Source: an uncultured Clostridia bacterium (lineage in GTDB: Bacteria > Bacillota > Clostridia > Christensenellales > Borkfalkiaceae). Taken from it: 64,000 bases of DNA. Below the pieces are notes generated by a model. That model did no database searches. It was not told where the DNA came from and saw only the letters and a list, made by a program, of their open reading frames with translations. The position numbers and the translations under genes are program-made. Positions 33,166 through 42,627 of the stretch are shown piece by piece. Each line of letters begins with the position of its first letter. Within the stretch, counting starts at the first letter, position 1. The stretch is from assembly GCA_944328445.1 (NCBI GenBank), contig CALVHO010000008.1, positions 1 through 64,000 on the forward strand, in the 5' to 3' direction.

Positions 33166-33213
33166 GCGGGGAGGGCGGGGTGCAAAGCGGCGGGGCCGCC
33201 TTTTTTTGCGGGT

Positions 33214-34593
33214 TCAGTGCTCCATCGCCTTTTCGATGTAGGCGGCGACGTCGTCGGCGTCCAGGCGGATCTGCGCCATCGTATCGCGGTCGCGGACGGT
33301 GACGGTGTTGTTTTCCAGCGTATCGAAGTCGATGGTCACGCAGAAGGGGGTGCCGATCTCGTCCTGGCGGCGGTAGCGCTTGCCGATGGAGCCGGCCTCG
33401 TCGTACGTGGCCATGAAGCGTTTGCTCAGCTTTTTGTAGATCTCGCGCGCCTTCTCGCCCATGCTCTTTTGCAGGGGCAGCACGGCCGCCTTGTAGGCCG
33501 CCAGCGCGGGGTGGAAGTGCATGACCGTGCGCACGTCTCCCCCTTCGAGGGTCTCCTCCTCGTACGCCTCGCACAGCACCGCCAGCATGAGGCGGTCGGC
33601 GCCGATGGAGTATTCGACGACGTAGGGGATGTAGTGTTCGCCCGTCGCGGGGTCGAGGTAATTCATGTTCTTGCCCGAATATTCCTGGTGGCGGGAGAGG
33701 TCGTAGTCGGTGCGGTCATGGATGCCGTTGAGTTCCGACCAGCCCATCGGGAAGAGGTATTGGATGTCGCACGCGGATTTGGCGTAGTGCGCGAGCTTGT
33801 CATGGTCCTTGAAGCGCAGGTGTTCCTGCTTGAACCCGAGCCCCAGCAAAAAGGCGAGGGCGCGCTGCTTGTATTCTTCGTAGTAGGCGAGGTCTGTGCC
33901 TTCCTTGCAGAACCACTGGTGCTCCATCTGCTCGAATTCGATGGTGCGGAAAATGAAGTTTCCGGGCGTGATCTCGTTGCGGAAGGCCTTGCCGATCTGC
34001 GCGATGCCGAAGGGCACTTTGGCGCGCGTCGTGCGCTGCACGTTCAAAAAGTTCACGAATTCGCCCTGCGCCGTTTCGGGGCGGAGGTAGATCTTGTTCT
34101 GGCTCTCGTCGGTCACCCCGCGGGAGGTCTCGAACATCAAATTGAAGGTGCGTATCGGCGTCCATTCGTGCGCGCCGCAGTTGGGGCAGGCCACCTTGTG
34201 CTCGGCGATGTAGCCCTCCATCTGCTCGTTGGTCATGGTATCGGGGTTCACTTTGCCCTTGGAATGCGCCTCGATGAGGTTGTCGGCGCGGAAGCGCGCC
34301 TTGCAGTTTTTGCAGTCCATCTTGGGGTCGGTAAAGGACGCGGTGTGCCCGCTCGCCTCCCACACGCGCGAATTCATCAAGATCGCCGCGTCCACGCCGT
34401 AGGAGTTGTCGCTCTCCTGCACGAACTTCCTCCACCAGGCGCGCTTGATGTTGTTTTTGATCTCCACGCCGACGGGGCCGTAGTCCCAGGTGTTGCCCAT
34501 GCCGCCGTAGATTTCGCTGCCGGGGAAGATGATGCCGCGCGATTTGCAAAGGTTGACGATCTTGTCCATCGTCACCGCGTGTTTGTCTGCCAT
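33214..34593 (-). CDS. glyS: Glycine--tRNA ligase (single-chain, dimeric type)
   Basis: This 459-residue class II synthetase attaches glycine to tRNA-Gly. It is the alpha2 type found in many Firmicutes. Motifs: GIIFPGSEIYGGMGNTWDYG, CKNCKARFRADNLIE and CPNCG (zinc site), YLRPETAQGEFVNF, the motif-2 FRNEITPGNFIFRTIEFEQME in pieces, and C-terminal motif 3 YSIGADRLMLA. The ATG at 34593 follows GAGGTG; four earlier in-frame codons lie before the SD. Its own promoter lies 45 nt upstream. Confidence 0.96.
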   Translation of the reverse strand: MADKHAVTMDKIVNLCKSRGIIFPGSEIYGGMGNTWDYGPVGVEIKNNIKRAWWRKFVQESDNSYGVDAAILMNSRVWEASGHTASFTDPKMDCKNCKARFRADNLIEAHSKGKVNPDTMTNEQMEGYIAEHKVACPNCGAHEWTPIRTFNLMFETSRGVTDESQNKIYLRPETAQGEFVNFLNVQRTTRAKVPFGIAQIGKAFRNEITPGNFIFRTIEFEQMEHQWFCKEGTDLAYYEEYKQRALAFLLGLGFKQEHLRFKDHDKLAHYAKSACDIQYLFPMGWSELNGIHDRTDYDLSRHQEYSGKNMNYLDPATGEHYIPYVVEYSIGADRLMLAVLCEAYEEETLEGGDVRTVMHFHPALAAYKAAVLPLQKSMGEKAREIYKKLSKRFMATYDEAGSIGKRYRRQDEIGTPFCVTIDFDTLENNTVTVRDRDTMAQIRLDADDVAAYIEKAMEH

Positions 34594-34636
34594 ACTGCAC
34601 CTCAAATTTCAATGGATTTAGTAAATGCCTTATAAT

Positions 34637-34665
34637 ATTGTACTTTTTTGCGGGCACAAAGTCAA
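34637..34665 (-). promoter_or_regulatory. glyS promoter
   Basis: On the minus strand TTGACT (complement 34660-34665), 17-nt spacer, TACAAT (complement 34637-34642). There is no room for a T-box leader before the ATG. Confidence 0.8.
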
Positions 34666-34734
34666 ATCTTTGCGCCCTTCGGCGCGCGGAAAATTTCCGC
34701 CCGTTAAGTTTACCGGCCGCATTCATGTTAACGT

Positions 34735-34769
34735 AAAATAAAAACGCCGCCCCGCGGTCCGCGGGGCGG
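34735..34769 (-). terminator. PAP2 gene terminator
   Basis: CCGCCCCGCG/CGCGGGGCGG stem (34747-34756 with 34760-34769); AAAATAAAAA at 34735-34744 gives the T-rich tail on the minus strand. Confidence 0.75.
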
Positions 34770-34794
34770 TTTTGGCGGCGGAAGGCCTTTTCGT

Positions 34795-34878
34795 TAAATT
34801 TTCAGCACATGGATCAGAAAAGGCGCGACCGTCAGCTAAATTTTCAGCACGCGGATCAGAAAGGGCGCGACCGTCAGC
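34795..34878 (-). repeat. 42-bp tandem duplication at the PAP2 gene 3' end
   Basis: 34795-34836 repeats 34837-34878 with only a few mismatches (for example CACATGGATC against CACGCGGATC). The unit carries the last 13 codons and the stop of the PAP2 gene; the outer copy lies after the stop codon at 34836-34838. Confidence 0.85.
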
Positions 34879-35699
34879 GCGGCGAACACCGTTAAAAAGT
34901 ATTTGAGAAAATCGCTCCAATTTCCTTCGGGCAGCCACAGGTGCAGCGGCAAAAACACGACGAGCGCCACCAGCCCCGTCACGGCCAGGCGCAGCCCGCG
35001 CTGCCACCAAAGCGGCGTGTTTTCAAAGCGGATGAAGTTGTCTTCGATCAGCAGCCCGAAGGCGGTGGCCAGCGTCAGCGCCGAAATTTGGAACATCGAC
35101 CCGGTGGCCGTTTTCGGGATGAACAGCAGCGGCAGCGTCAGCAGGGCGATGCCGAGGTACACATACAGGCGGTAGTGGTACCAGCGGTAATACACGAAGT
35201 CCCACACGAAGGCGCAGCCGATGCCGATGGCGAGCCCGCAGAGCACGTCGGTGGGGTAGTGTACGCCCAGATACAGCCGCGAAAGCACCACGAGCAGGGT
35301 GAACGCCGCGCACAGCGCGATGGGCCACTTGCGCCGGAAATTGAGCGCCAGCGTCGAGAAAAACCCGCTTGTCGCCGTCGCGTGCCCGCTGGGGAAGCTC
35401 ATGTCCGCGTCCAGGTCTAAGGTGGAAACGAAGGCGTTGTCGATGTCTACGCGCGTCACCGTGCCCGCCGCGTACGGCCGCACCCTGCGCACCGCGCTCT
35501 TGATGCCCGTGGTGAGGCAGCTGGCCGTCATCACCGTCAGCAGGGCGCGTTCGCCCAGCCGCTTGTCGAAGCAGATGTAGATCACCGCGATGGCCGCGGC
35601 CACGATCAGCTCCTCTCCGAGCGCCGTGAACACGGCAAAAAACACGTCGAGGAAGGCGCAGCGTATGTTTTCGAGCCCCTGCAAGACGGCCGTATCCAT
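34836..35699 (-). CDS. PAP2-family membrane phosphatase
   Basis: This 287-residue integral membrane protein has the three PAP2 signature blocks: KSAVRRVRPY, the catalytic PSGHATA and SRLYLGVHYPTD. Several hydrophobic helices surround them, and a second hydrophobic half extends past the usual core. Members dephosphorylate phosphatidate, undecaprenyl pyrophosphate or related lipids; the substrate cannot be chosen here. The ATG at 35699 follows AAGGAGGG. The gene is divergent from the leaderless gene at 35910. Confidence 0.88.
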   Translation of the reverse strand: MDTAVLQGLENIRCAFLDVFFAVFTALGEELIVAAAIAVIYICFDKRLGERALLTVMTASCLTTGIKSAVRRVRPYAAGTVTRVDIDNAFVSTLDLDADMSFPSGHATATSGFFSTLALNFRRKWPIALCAAFTLLVVLSRLYLGVHYPTDVLCGLAIGIGCAFVWDFVYYRWYHYRLYVYLGIALLTLPLLFIPKTATGSMFQISALTLATAFGLLIEDNFIRFENTPLWWQRGLRLAVTGLVALVVFLPLHLWLPEGNWSDFLKYFLTVFAALTVAPFLIRVLKI

Positions 35700-35777
35700 G
35701 TTGTCTGCCCTCCTTGGCTGTTTTCCGCGGCCCGCGCGGCGCCGCTTCTGCGCCCGCCGCGCAAGCGGCCGTCTTTC

Positions 35778-35806
35778 AGTATACCACACCGCGCGCCCGA
35801 AGGCAA
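35778..35806 (-). promoter_or_regulatory. PAP2 gene promoter
   Basis: On the minus strand TTGCCT (complement 35801-35806), 17-nt spacer, TATACT (complement 35778-35783). Confidence 0.7.
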
Positions 35807-35874
35807 CCGCTTTGACGCGCGCCCCGCAAATTCCGCCCGCCGCGGGGCGGCGCGCCGCGGCGGAGGCGATTTGT

Positions 35875-35903
35875 TTGCCTTTTGCGGGCGGATGTGCTAC
35901 AAT
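35875..35903 (+). promoter_or_regulatory. Promoter of leaderless gene 35910
   Basis: TTGCCT (35875-35880), 17-nt spacer, TACAAT (35898-35903). The ATG starts 7 nt after the box, giving the same TACAATGGCGGCATG layout as TATAATGGCGGCATG before ylxM. Confidence 0.75.
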
Positions 35904-35909
35904 GGCGGC

Positions 35910-36215
35910 ATGGTAAGCGTGACGCTGCGGCCCCGTGCGGGCTGCCGCTTTTATTTCGAGGTGAACGACGGCGCGCGGGTCTGCGGCGGCGGGCTGGGCG
36001 AGGACGGGTTTTTGTTCGGCGGCGAGGGCTGTCCGTACAAGGACCTGCTCTTGCGCACCCTCGTCAACAAGTGCATGAACGATCTTTGCGGCCCCGTCTA
36101 CGCCCGCGCGGAGTGGGGCGAGGACCTGCGGCCCTTCGGCTTCCGCGAGCGGGAGGACGGCGTATTCGTCTCGTCGTGGGAGGAGATGCGCCTGCCGAGC
36201 GGCTGCGGGCATTGA
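35910..36215 (+). CDS. Small unknown protein, leaderless
   Basis: This 101-residue protein is not one that I recognise. It opens MVSVTLRPRAGCRFYFEV, has a Gly-rich centre (GGGLGEDGFLFGGEGC) with four scattered Cys, and a KDLLLRTLVNKCMND helix. It is soluble and without a signal peptide. The ATG at 35910 coincides with the predicted transcription start and there is no SD; an earlier in-frame ATG at 35871 would lie before the promoter. It is followed by fhs, which has its own promoter. Confidence 0.65.
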   Translation: MVSVTLRPRAGCRFYFEVNDGARVCGGGLGEDGFLFGGEGCPYKDLLLRTLVNKCMNDLCGPVYARAEWGEDLRPFGFREREDGVFVSSWEEMRLPSGCGH

Positions 36216-36309
36216 GCGGGGCGCGGCCTTTACCGCGCCGATCGCGCGTTCACGCGGGCCCGCGCCCGCCTGCGCGCATGCACAAATGCGGAAGAATACG
36301 GCCCGCCGC

Positions 36310-36338
36310 TTGCCAAACGCGGCGGGCTGTGGTACAAT
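36310..36338 (+). promoter_or_regulatory. fhs promoter
   Basis: TTGCCA (36310-36315), 17-nt spacer, TACAAT (36333-36338), 32 nt upstream of fhs. Confidence 0.8.
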
Positions 36339-36370
36339 GGAGAGGATACAGGCAAGGGAGGAAAGTGCGC

Positions 36371-38020
36371 ATGTTGAGCGACATCGAGATCGCCAAAGCG
36401 GCAAAACTGCAAGACATCGGCGTGATCGCCGCCAAGCTCGGCCTCGGCGAAGAGGACATCGAGCGCTACGGCAAATACAAGGCCAAGATCGTCGTCCCCG
36501 CGGGCAAAAAGCGGGGCAGGCTCGTGCTGGTCACGGCCATCAACCCCACCGCCTCGGGCGAGGGCAAAACGACCGTCTCCATCGGCCTGGCCGACGGCAT
36601 GGCGCGGCTGGGCAAAAAGGTGTGCCTGGCCCTGCGCGAACCCTCCCTCGGCCCCGTGTTCGGCATCAAGGGCGGCGCGGCGGGCGGCGGCTACGCGCAG
36701 GTGGTGCCCATGGAGGACATCAACCTGCACTTCACGGGCGACCTGCACGCCATCACGGCGGCCAACAACCTGCTCTGCGCCGTGCTCGACAACCACATCT
36801 TCCGCGGCAACGCGCTGGATATCGATCCCGCCAAAGTCTATTTCCGCCGCTGCCTCGACATGAACGACCGTTCTTTGCGCAACGTGCTCGTCGGCAGGGG
36901 CGGCGAGGGGACCGAGCGCGAGGAGCATTTCGAGATCACCGCCGCCAGCGAGGTCATGGCCATCCTCTGCCTGGCCACTTCCCTTGCCGACCTGCAAAAG
37001 CGGCTGGGCGACATCATCGTGGGCGAAAACCGCAAAGGGGAGTACGTCTTTGCGCGCGACCTCGGCGTGGAGGGGGCGATGTGCGCCCTCTTGAAGGACG
37101 CCGTCAAGCCCAACCTCGTGCAGACGCTCGAAGGCACGCCCGCCATCGTGCACGGCGGGCCGTTCGCCAACATCGCACACGGCTGCAACAGCATCCTCGC
37201 CACCTACGCCGCCCTGGGCCTTGCCGACTGGACGGTGACGGAGGCAGGCTTCGGCGCCGACCTCGGCGCGGAAAAATTCCTCGACACCAAGTGCCGCATC
37301 GCGGGCATCGAGCCCGATTGCGTGGTCATCGTCGCCACCGTCAAGGCGCTCAAACTGCACGGCGGGGCGGACAAGGCCGACCTTGCCGCGGAGGACCTTT
37401 CCGCGTTGGAGCGCGGCCTGCCCAACCTCTTCAAACACATCGAAAACATCCGCAACGTCTACAACAAGCCCGTCGTGGTGGCCATGAACCGCTTCGCGAG
37501 CGACACCCCCGCCGAGATCGACGCCGTCATGCGCGGCGTGCGGGCGGCGGGCGCCGAGGCCGTGTTCACCGACGTGTTCCTGAAAGGCGGCGCGGGCGGC
37601 GAAGAGCTTGCCGAAGCCGTCTGCAAAGCGGCGCAAAACAGCACCGCCCTGCATTATTCTTACGATCTGAACGACCCGATCGCGAAAAAGATCGAGGACG
37701 TCGTCACCCGCGTCTACGGCGGGGCGGGGGTGGAGTTTTCGCCCGCCGCGCGCGAAAAGATGGCCGAGGCCGAGGCGCGCGGCTACGGCAAGCTGCCCGT
37801 CATCGTCGCCAAGACGCAGTATTCCCTCTCCGACGACGCCAAGCTGTTGGCGCGGCCGCAGGGCTTTACCGTGCACGTGCGCGATATCATCGTCAAGGGC
37901 GGCGCGGGCTTCATCGTGGCCGTGGCGGGCAACATCATGCTCATGCCCGGCCTGGGCGCCCATCCCGCCGCCGAGCGCATCGGCGTGGACGAAAAGGGCG
38001 AGATCGTGGGACTGTCGTAA
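36371..38020 (+). CDS. fhs: Formate--tetrahydrofolate ligase
   Basis: This 549-residue enzyme makes 10-formyl-THF from formate, THF and ATP, feeding purines, fMet and one-carbon flow in anaerobes. P-loop-like TASGEGKTTVSIGLADG, REPSLGPVFGIKGGAAGGG, FTGDLHAITAANNLL and the PGLGAHPAAERIGVD tail are diagnostic. The ATG at 36371 follows GGGAGGAAAG. The length is normal. No other Wood-Ljungdahl genes are in the window. Confidence 0.97.
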   Translation: MLSDIEIAKAAKLQDIGVIAAKLGLGEEDIERYGKYKAKIVVPAGKKRGRLVLVTAINPTASGEGKTTVSIGLADGMARLGKKVCLALREPSLGPVFGIKGGAAGGGYAQVVPMEDINLHFTGDLHAITAANNLLCAVLDNHIFRGNALDIDPAKVYFRRCLDMNDRSLRNVLVGRGGEGTEREEHFEITAASEVMAILCLATSLADLQKRLGDIIVGENRKGEYVFARDLGVEGAMCALLKDAVKPNLVQTLEGTPAIVHGGPFANIAHGCNSILATYAALGLADWTVTEAGFGADLGAEKFLDTKCRIAGIEPDCVVIVATVKALKLHGGADKADLAAEDLSALERGLPNLFKHIENIRNVYNKPVVVAMNRFASDTPAEIDAVMRGVRAAGAEAVFTDVFLKGGAGGEELAEAVCKAAQNSTALHYSYDLNDPIAKKIEDVVTRVYGGAGVEFSPAAREKMAEAEARGYGKLPVIVAKTQYSLSDDAKLLARPQGFTVHVRDIIVKGGAGFIVAVAGNIMLMPGLGAHPAAERIGVDEKGEIVGLS

Positions 38021-38052
38021 TTTGGCGGTGCACGCCCGGCCGCGGTGCGATA

Positions 38053-38105
38053 ATGTAGAATTATGACCCGTCCGCAATTTTACATTCTAAATTCTAAATT
38101 TTTTT
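38053..38105. repeat. A/T-rich hairpin with ACATTCTAAATT units
   Basis: AATGTAGAATT (38053-38063) can pair with AATTTTACATT (38076-38086), then ATTCTAAATT units and a T run follow. The wording matches the direct repeats at 12710 and 12928. It may serve as the fhs terminator. Confidence 0.5.
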
Positions 38106-38132
38106 CGTTCGATATTTTTCATGGAGTTCTTT

Positions 38133-39794
<1,662 letters not shown>

Positions 39795-39806
39795 AAGCGC
39801 GCGGGG

Positions 39807-39835
39807 TTGACAATTTGCCCCGCTGCGTTTATAAT
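39807..39835 (+). promoter_or_regulatory. Promoter of zinc-ribbon membrane protein
   Basis: TTGACA (39807-39812), 17-nt spacer, TATAAT (39830-39835). Confidence 0.88.
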
Positions 39836-39900
39836 GTTAATTGTACATCAGCCCGCGGGCCCGCCCGCGGAGCCCCAAACGCAAAAGGACAGGTGATGGG

Positions 39901-41046
39901 ATGAAGATCTGTAAAAACTGCGGCAGGCAGACCGAGGACGACAAAGTCCGCTGCCCCTACTGCGGCAACCTCTTTGAAAGCGAGATGGATCTCGTCGTGC
40001 GCCGCATGAAGAGCGACCTGCAAAACTACAAACAGGGCATGTCCGCACCCGTTGCGCCCGCACCCGCGCCCGCGCAGCCCGCACCTGCGCCCGCGCAGAC
40101 CGCGCCCGTCCGCGCGGAGGACGAGGCGTGGCGCAAGGAGCGGCAGGAGATGGCCACGACCATCGCCGAACTGCGCGGCGAAGTGCGCGCCATGCAGGGC
40201 GAGCTCGGCCGCATCCAGAGCAGCCACGCGGCGTACCCGCAGCCCGTCTACATGCAGCCCGTGCCGCAGGCGGCGCCCGCGGCCGCCCCGCAGGAGCCCG
40301 CCGCCGCGCAACCCGCGCAGCCCGCGCAGACTGCGCAACCCGCGCAGACCGTCTATATGGCGCCGCAGCTCTACGCCCCCGCGGGGGCGCCCGTCTACGC
40401 GCCCGCGCAGCCCGCGCTCTCGCCCGCCGAGACCAAGAGCGAGCTCAAAAAGGTGCGCAGCTCCAACCGCATCGTGCTGTCGGTGCTGTGCCTGGCCCTC
40501 ATCGCGGCCAGCATCGCCCTCTTCTTCGTTTCGTGGATCACCTACACCGTGGGAGGCGAAGAATTCGCCTTCCGCGGCTTCGACGCCGTCCTCTACGCCA
40601 TGGGCAAAGGCAAGGGTTCGACCTTCGAGTATTACCTCAACACCCTCATCTCGGCCGGCGCCATCCCCCTGGGCAGCGTTTTGGCCACGCCCGTGCGCTA
40701 CGCCGTCCGCTACGGCATCCTCGTTTACGGCGTGTTGCTCGTTCTGGGCTTCCCCATCCTGTTCAGCCTGGGCGGGCGGTTCATCGGCAAGGGCTGGCAC
40801 AGCGCCTTCGCCTGGCTTCCCTTCATCGTCGCGCTCATCCTCTTCGGCTTGTTCTTCCTGGTGAGCGGGTTCGGCTCCATCACCATGGGCTTCCTGCTCG
40901 GGGCGGCGGCCAACCTCGTGCGCGCCATCTTCCTCATCTTCTATTCCAGCAAAGTGGACTGGAAGATCGTCGAGCGGCCCGTGGCCCAAAAGCCCAAGCT
41001 GCCGCAGCAGCCCAAGCCCGTCAAAGTGCAACAAAAAAAGAAGTAA
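39901..41046 (+). CDS. Zinc-ribbon membrane protein with Pro/Ala/Gln linker
   Basis: This 381-residue protein has an N-terminal zinc ribbon (CKNCGRQTEDDKVRCPYCG), a long Ala/Pro/Gln low-complexity region (about 45-180) with a coiled-coil-like segment, then about five membrane helices and a basic, Pro/Lys-rich tail. Proteins of this style are common in Clostridia and uncharacterised. The start at 39901 is set by the zinc ribbon and AGGTGATGGG; an earlier in-frame codon lies at the promoter. Confidence 0.75.
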   Translation: MKICKNCGRQTEDDKVRCPYCGNLFESEMDLVVRRMKSDLQNYKQGMSAPVAPAPAPAQPAPAPAQTAPVRAEDEAWRKERQEMATTIAELRGEVRAMQGELGRIQSSHAAYPQPVYMQPVPQAAPAAAPQEPAAAQPAQPAQTAQPAQTVYMAPQLYAPAGAPVYAPAQPALSPAETKSELKKVRSSNRIVLSVLCLALIAASIALFFVSWITYTVGGEEFAFRGFDAVLYAMGKGKGSTFEYYLNTLISAGAIPLGSVLATPVRYAVRYGILVYGVLLVLGFPILFSLGGRFIGKGWHSAFAWLPFIVALILFGLFFLVSGFGSITMGFLLGAAANLVRAIFLIFYSSKVDWKIVERPVAQKPKLPQQPKPVKVQQKKK

Positions 41047-41057
41047 CAACACCTCCG

Positions 41058-41081
41058 CCGCGCCTTCGGGCGCGGTTTTTT
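41058..41081 (+). terminator. Terminator with UUCG loop
   Basis: CCGCGCC-TTCG-GGCGCGG (41058-41075) followed by six T. Confidence 0.92.
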
Positions 41082-41085
41082 GTGC

Positions 41086-41168
41086 CCGTGAACGGACCTT
41101 TGCTTCCGTGAACGGGCCTTTTTTTGTTGTTCCCGTGAACGGCCCCTTTCGTTCATGCCCACGAACGG
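41086..41168. repeat. Cluster of GTGAACGG/CGTTCATG motifs
   Basis: Three GTGAACGG copies (about 41087, 41109, 41134) plus TTCATG and ACGAACGGG near 41152-41168. The same octamer recurs after many genes in the window. The DNA between here and 41300 carries no other recognisable signal. Confidence 0.6.
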
Positions 41169-41300
41169 GTTTTATGTTTTAGAAGAGGCGGGGCAGGGGC
41201 GGGGCGTGCGGCATTGCGCTTCCGCCAAAAATTGCCGCGGCGGGCGGGGTATAGCGCGGGCGGCGGGCGGGAATACTGCACGGTGTAAGGAGGAGCAGCG

Positions 41301-41900
41301 ATGCAATTTGAACATTCGAGGACGTGCACCAACCTCGCCCGTTCCTTTGCAGGCGAAAGCCAGGCGGGCATGCGCTACCAGCTCATTGCCAAACAGGCCA
41401 CCGCGGAGGACCTTCCCGTCCTGGCCGATACCGTGCGCACCGTCGCCAAAAACGAGACCTACCACGCCAAATCGTTTTATGACGCGCTCGTGCGGGCGGG
41501 CGGCAATTTTGACAACGTGTCCCTGCAAGGGGCGGGGTATCCCTTCCGCTTCGGCACCCTGGCCGAGAACCTCGCCTTCGCCGCGGGGGACGAGCGCGCG
41601 GAATTTGAAGACGTATACCCGAAATTCGCCGCCGAAGCGCGCGAGGAGGGGTACGAGGAGATCGCCGCCCTCTTTGAACGTGTGGCGGGCGTCGAGCGCG
41701 AACACGAGATCTTGTTCCGCTTTTTGCACGGCGCCGTCAAGGAAGGCGCGCTGTACAGGCGCGAAAAGCCGACGCTCTGGATCTGCTCGCAGTGCGGGTT
41801 CCGCGCCGTCACGCGCGAGGCGTGGCAGCTCTGCCCGCTGTGCAAGGCGGGGCAGGGCTATGTGGAGATCGCGCTGCCCTTCGACAACGGCTCGCGTTGA
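41301..41900 (+). CDS. Rubrerythrin
   Basis: This 199-residue protein reduces hydrogen peroxide in anaerobes. The ferritin-like diiron domain comes first (RSFAGESQAGMRYQLIAKQA, NETYHAKSF, EREHEILF), and a C-terminal rubredoxin-like domain has CSQCG and CPLCK. This is the classical order. The ATG at 41301 follows AAGGAGGAGC. It is a single gene, consistent with an oxygen-sensitive host. Confidence 0.93.
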   Translation: MQFEHSRTCTNLARSFAGESQAGMRYQLIAKQATAEDLPVLADTVRTVAKNETYHAKSFYDALVRAGGNFDNVSLQGAGYPFRFGTLAENLAFAAGDERAEFEDVYPKFAAEAREEGYEEIAALFERVAGVEREHEILFRFLHGAVKEGALYRREKPTLWICSQCGFRAVTREAWQLCPLCKAGQGYVEIALPFDNGSR

Positions 41901-42007
41901 CGGCGGGCGGCAAGAACGATCGCTTTTTCCGCGCGGCATGCGCGTAAAAGGCCCGCGTTTGCGGGGATAAACGGCCGCACCCGAGTGCGGCAAAGGAGAA
42001 AACGTAG

Positions 42008-42199
42008 ATGAAAAAGAACAGCGAACAGTGCGAACAGAAGGCGCAGGCCAAGCCCGCGCAGTCCAAAACGCAGTCCAAAACGCAGTCCTGCGGGGCGCGT
42101 TCGGCCAAGAGCGAGGGCGCGCGCGCCTGCGCCAAGAGCCAGGCGGGCGGCGGTGCGGCCAAGGGCGGCCGTTCGACGGGCGCCAAGACCTGCAAATGA
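42008..42199 (+). CDS. Small basic Cys-containing protein
   Basis: This 63-residue protein is rich in Lys, Ala, Gln, Ser and Gly with four Cys (EQCEQK, QSCGAR, RACAK, KTCK). It has no known domain. A near-ideal SD (AAAGGAGAAAA) argues that it is translated. Its stop overlaps the start of the next small frame (ATGA at 42196-42199). Confidence 0.6.
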   Translation: MKKNSEQCEQKAQAKPAQSKTQSKTQSCGARSAKSEGARACAKSQAGGGAAKGGRSTGAKTCK

Positions 42200-42327
42200 C
42201 GCCGCGCAAGCGGGGCGAGGGTGCGGCGGCCGCGCGGCCGCTGCGCTCTCCCTTTGACGTGAGCGGAAGCTACACGGGCACCGCCGAGGACGGCGGCCGT
42301 CCCGTGCAGGACGCCGACGACCTGTGA
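42196..42327 (+). CDS. Small protein with SGSYTG...VQDADDL tail
   Basis: This 43-residue frame overlaps the previous stop by 4 nt (ATGA), a layout of coupled translation. The last 26 residues contain SPFDVSGSYTG and PVQDADDL, a wording I have seen at the ends of short proteins in Firmicutes without known function. Downstream is a clear terminator, which supports a two-gene unit. Confidence 0.6.
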   Translation: MTPRKRGEGAAAARPLRSPFDVSGSYTGTAEDGGRPVQDADDL

Positions 42328-42426
42328 GCCGCAAGGGCGCGCAGGGCGTAAACGGCCGCCCGCCGCATGGGCGCTTTGCGCCCCCGCGGCAGGCGGCGGC
42401 ACAAAAAATTCCCGCCTCCGCGCGGG

Positions 42427-42457
42427 GCCCGGTGCACGTTGGCATCGGGCTTTTTTT
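42427..42457 (+). terminator. Terminator after the small-protein pair
   Basis: GCCCGGTGC/GCATCGGGC stem (42427-42435 with 42442-42450, one G-T pair) and seven T (42451-42457). The rest of the gap 42328-42627 holds the pfkA promoter and an A-rich stretch. Confidence 0.8.
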
Positions 42458-42562
42458 GGCGTTTTTTTTCGGCCTTTTGCGGGGAAGGCGCCCGCGCGTG
42501 CGCGGCCTTTCGCGCGCTTTTTGTATTATTTTTGTAAAAAAGAGAAAACTTGCAAAAACGCA

Positions 42563-42591
42563 TTGACGGCACGCCCGTTCGGTGTTAAAAT
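42563..42591 (+). promoter_or_regulatory. pfkA promoter
   Basis: TTGACG (42563-42568), 17-nt spacer, TAAAAT (42586-42591). Confidence 0.8.
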
Positions 42592-42627
42592 ATTGTTGCG
42601 AACGTTTTCGTACGGAGGAAAGAGGGT

